The position numbers and the translations under genes are program-made. Shown here piece by piece: positions 45,109-45,367 of a stretch of 45,367 bases of DNA. Numbering within the stretch: position 1 is the stretch's first letter; every line of letters begins with the position of its first letter. Where the stretch lies: contig NZ_MVHC01000028.1 of assembly GCF_002086455.1 (NCBI RefSeq), forward strand, positions 1 through 45,367, in the 5' to 3' direction. This stretch comes from Mycolicibacter algericus DSM 45454 (GTDB lineage Bacteria > Actinomycetota > Actinomycetes > Mycobacteriales > Mycobacteriaceae). The notes beneath the pieces were generated by a model that made no database searches, was not told the DNA's origin, and saw nothing but the letters and a program-made list of their open reading frames with translations.

Positions 45109-45367
45109 CTAGGGCGAGTCACCGTTGTCCTGCTTCCAGTGGCGGGGATGTATCCGGTACTCCATGGATCTCTTGGGGCGTCGCGGCCAGCGCTTTCCGG
45201 CGTGGAATCCCGGGAAATAGAGCGCTGCGAAGATTCCCGCCGTCATGATAGTCAAGGTAGCTAATTGCGCTAGCTGTCCGCGGGCTATCGGGCTCTTCCC
45301 GATCGGGAGTGCGTGGGCGGGCGCGGCTGACCGGGTGAGGTTGGGGATGTAGGCGGGTCCTGGGGTG
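45109..45367 (-). CDS. 3' part of a gene running off the window
   Basis: The frame is open from the window end to the TAG at 45109-45111 on the minus strand, so the gene begins outside the window. The visible 85 residues hold one hydrophobic segment (QLATLTIMTAGIFAALYF, likely a membrane helix) then a basic tail (HAGKRWPRRPKRSMEYRIHPRHWKQDNGDSP). I do not recognise a family. A small single-span membrane protein is possible. Read by hand. Confidence 0.5.
   Translation of the reverse strand, partial: TPGPAYIPNLTRSAAPAHALPIGKSPIARGQLAQLATLTIMTAGIFAALYFPGFHAGKRWPRRPKRSMEYRIHPRHWKQDNGDSP

Overview
The window is high-GC actinobacterial DNA and reads as a Mycobacterium-group chromosome. Marker content supports this: a PGRS (Gly-Gly-Ala/Asn) repeat protein, a PPE protein, F420-linked enzymes (Ddn-like, two luciferase-like monooxygenases), a hemophore-related protein and a KstR-type cholesterol regulon whose genes match the M. 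tuberculosis Rv3520c-Rv3547 block almost one for one. The presence of PGRS and PPE genes, gene order that differs from M. tuberculosis, and a PGRS protein lacking a PE domain suggest a non-tuberculous mycobacterium, probably of a slow-growing or M. terrae-like lineage. That lineage call is inference.

Layout. (1) 1-9760: one giant secreted PGRS protein of about 3,100 residues, made of higher-order repeats of exactly 507 bp and 681 bp and closed by a perfect 17-bp hairpin. (2) 9761-10264: intergenic. (3) 10265-12295 (minus): fadA5, a small SnoaL/NTF2-like gene and a ddn-like gene. (4) 12306-19648 (plus): two cyp125 genes, fadE28, fadE29, chsH2, chsH1 and ltp2, a nearly gapless operon for removal of the last part of the sterol side chain. 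(5) 19695-21173 (minus): a PPE gene of the PPW type with a His-Asp tract and an upstream Zur-like box. (6) 21365-23910 (minus): kstD and a MaoC-like hydratase (Rv3538 type). (7) 24159-28331 (plus): a third cyp125 and hsaE-hsaG-hsaF. (8) 28339-33767: an accessory block absent from the M. tuberculosis order I know, with a RecQ helicase fused to a phosphoribosyltransferase-like domain, a hemophore-related protein, and a minus-strand operon IclR regulator / SnoaL-like / LLM flavoprotein / EthD-like. (9) 33864-36924 (plus): DUF1214 protein, SDR and sulfotransferase (Rv3531c-Rv3529c type). (10) 37013-39313: Rv3527-like protein, kshA, divergent gamma-carbonic-anhydrase-like protein. (11) 39321-45023: a secreted protein, a ketosteroid-isomerase-like protein, ltp3, ltp4, a DUF35 protein and a divergent LLM F420 enzyme. 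(12) 45109-end: the 3' end of a gene on the minus strand.

How the genes fit together: CYP125 oxidises the sterol side chain terminus; FadA5 thiolyses a side-chain beta-keto-CoA; FadE28/FadE29, ChsH1/ChsH2 and Ltp2 take off the last propionyl-CoA; KstD and KshA open ring B; HsaE/HsaG/HsaF process the 2-hydroxydienoate left from rings A/B to pyruvate and propionyl-CoA. Six sites matching TnnAACnnGTTnnA (KstR operator) lie at the promoters of fadA5, cyp125-1, kstD, cyp125-3, kshA and the ltp operon. No tRNA, rRNA, CRISPR array, insertion sequence or integrase was seen.
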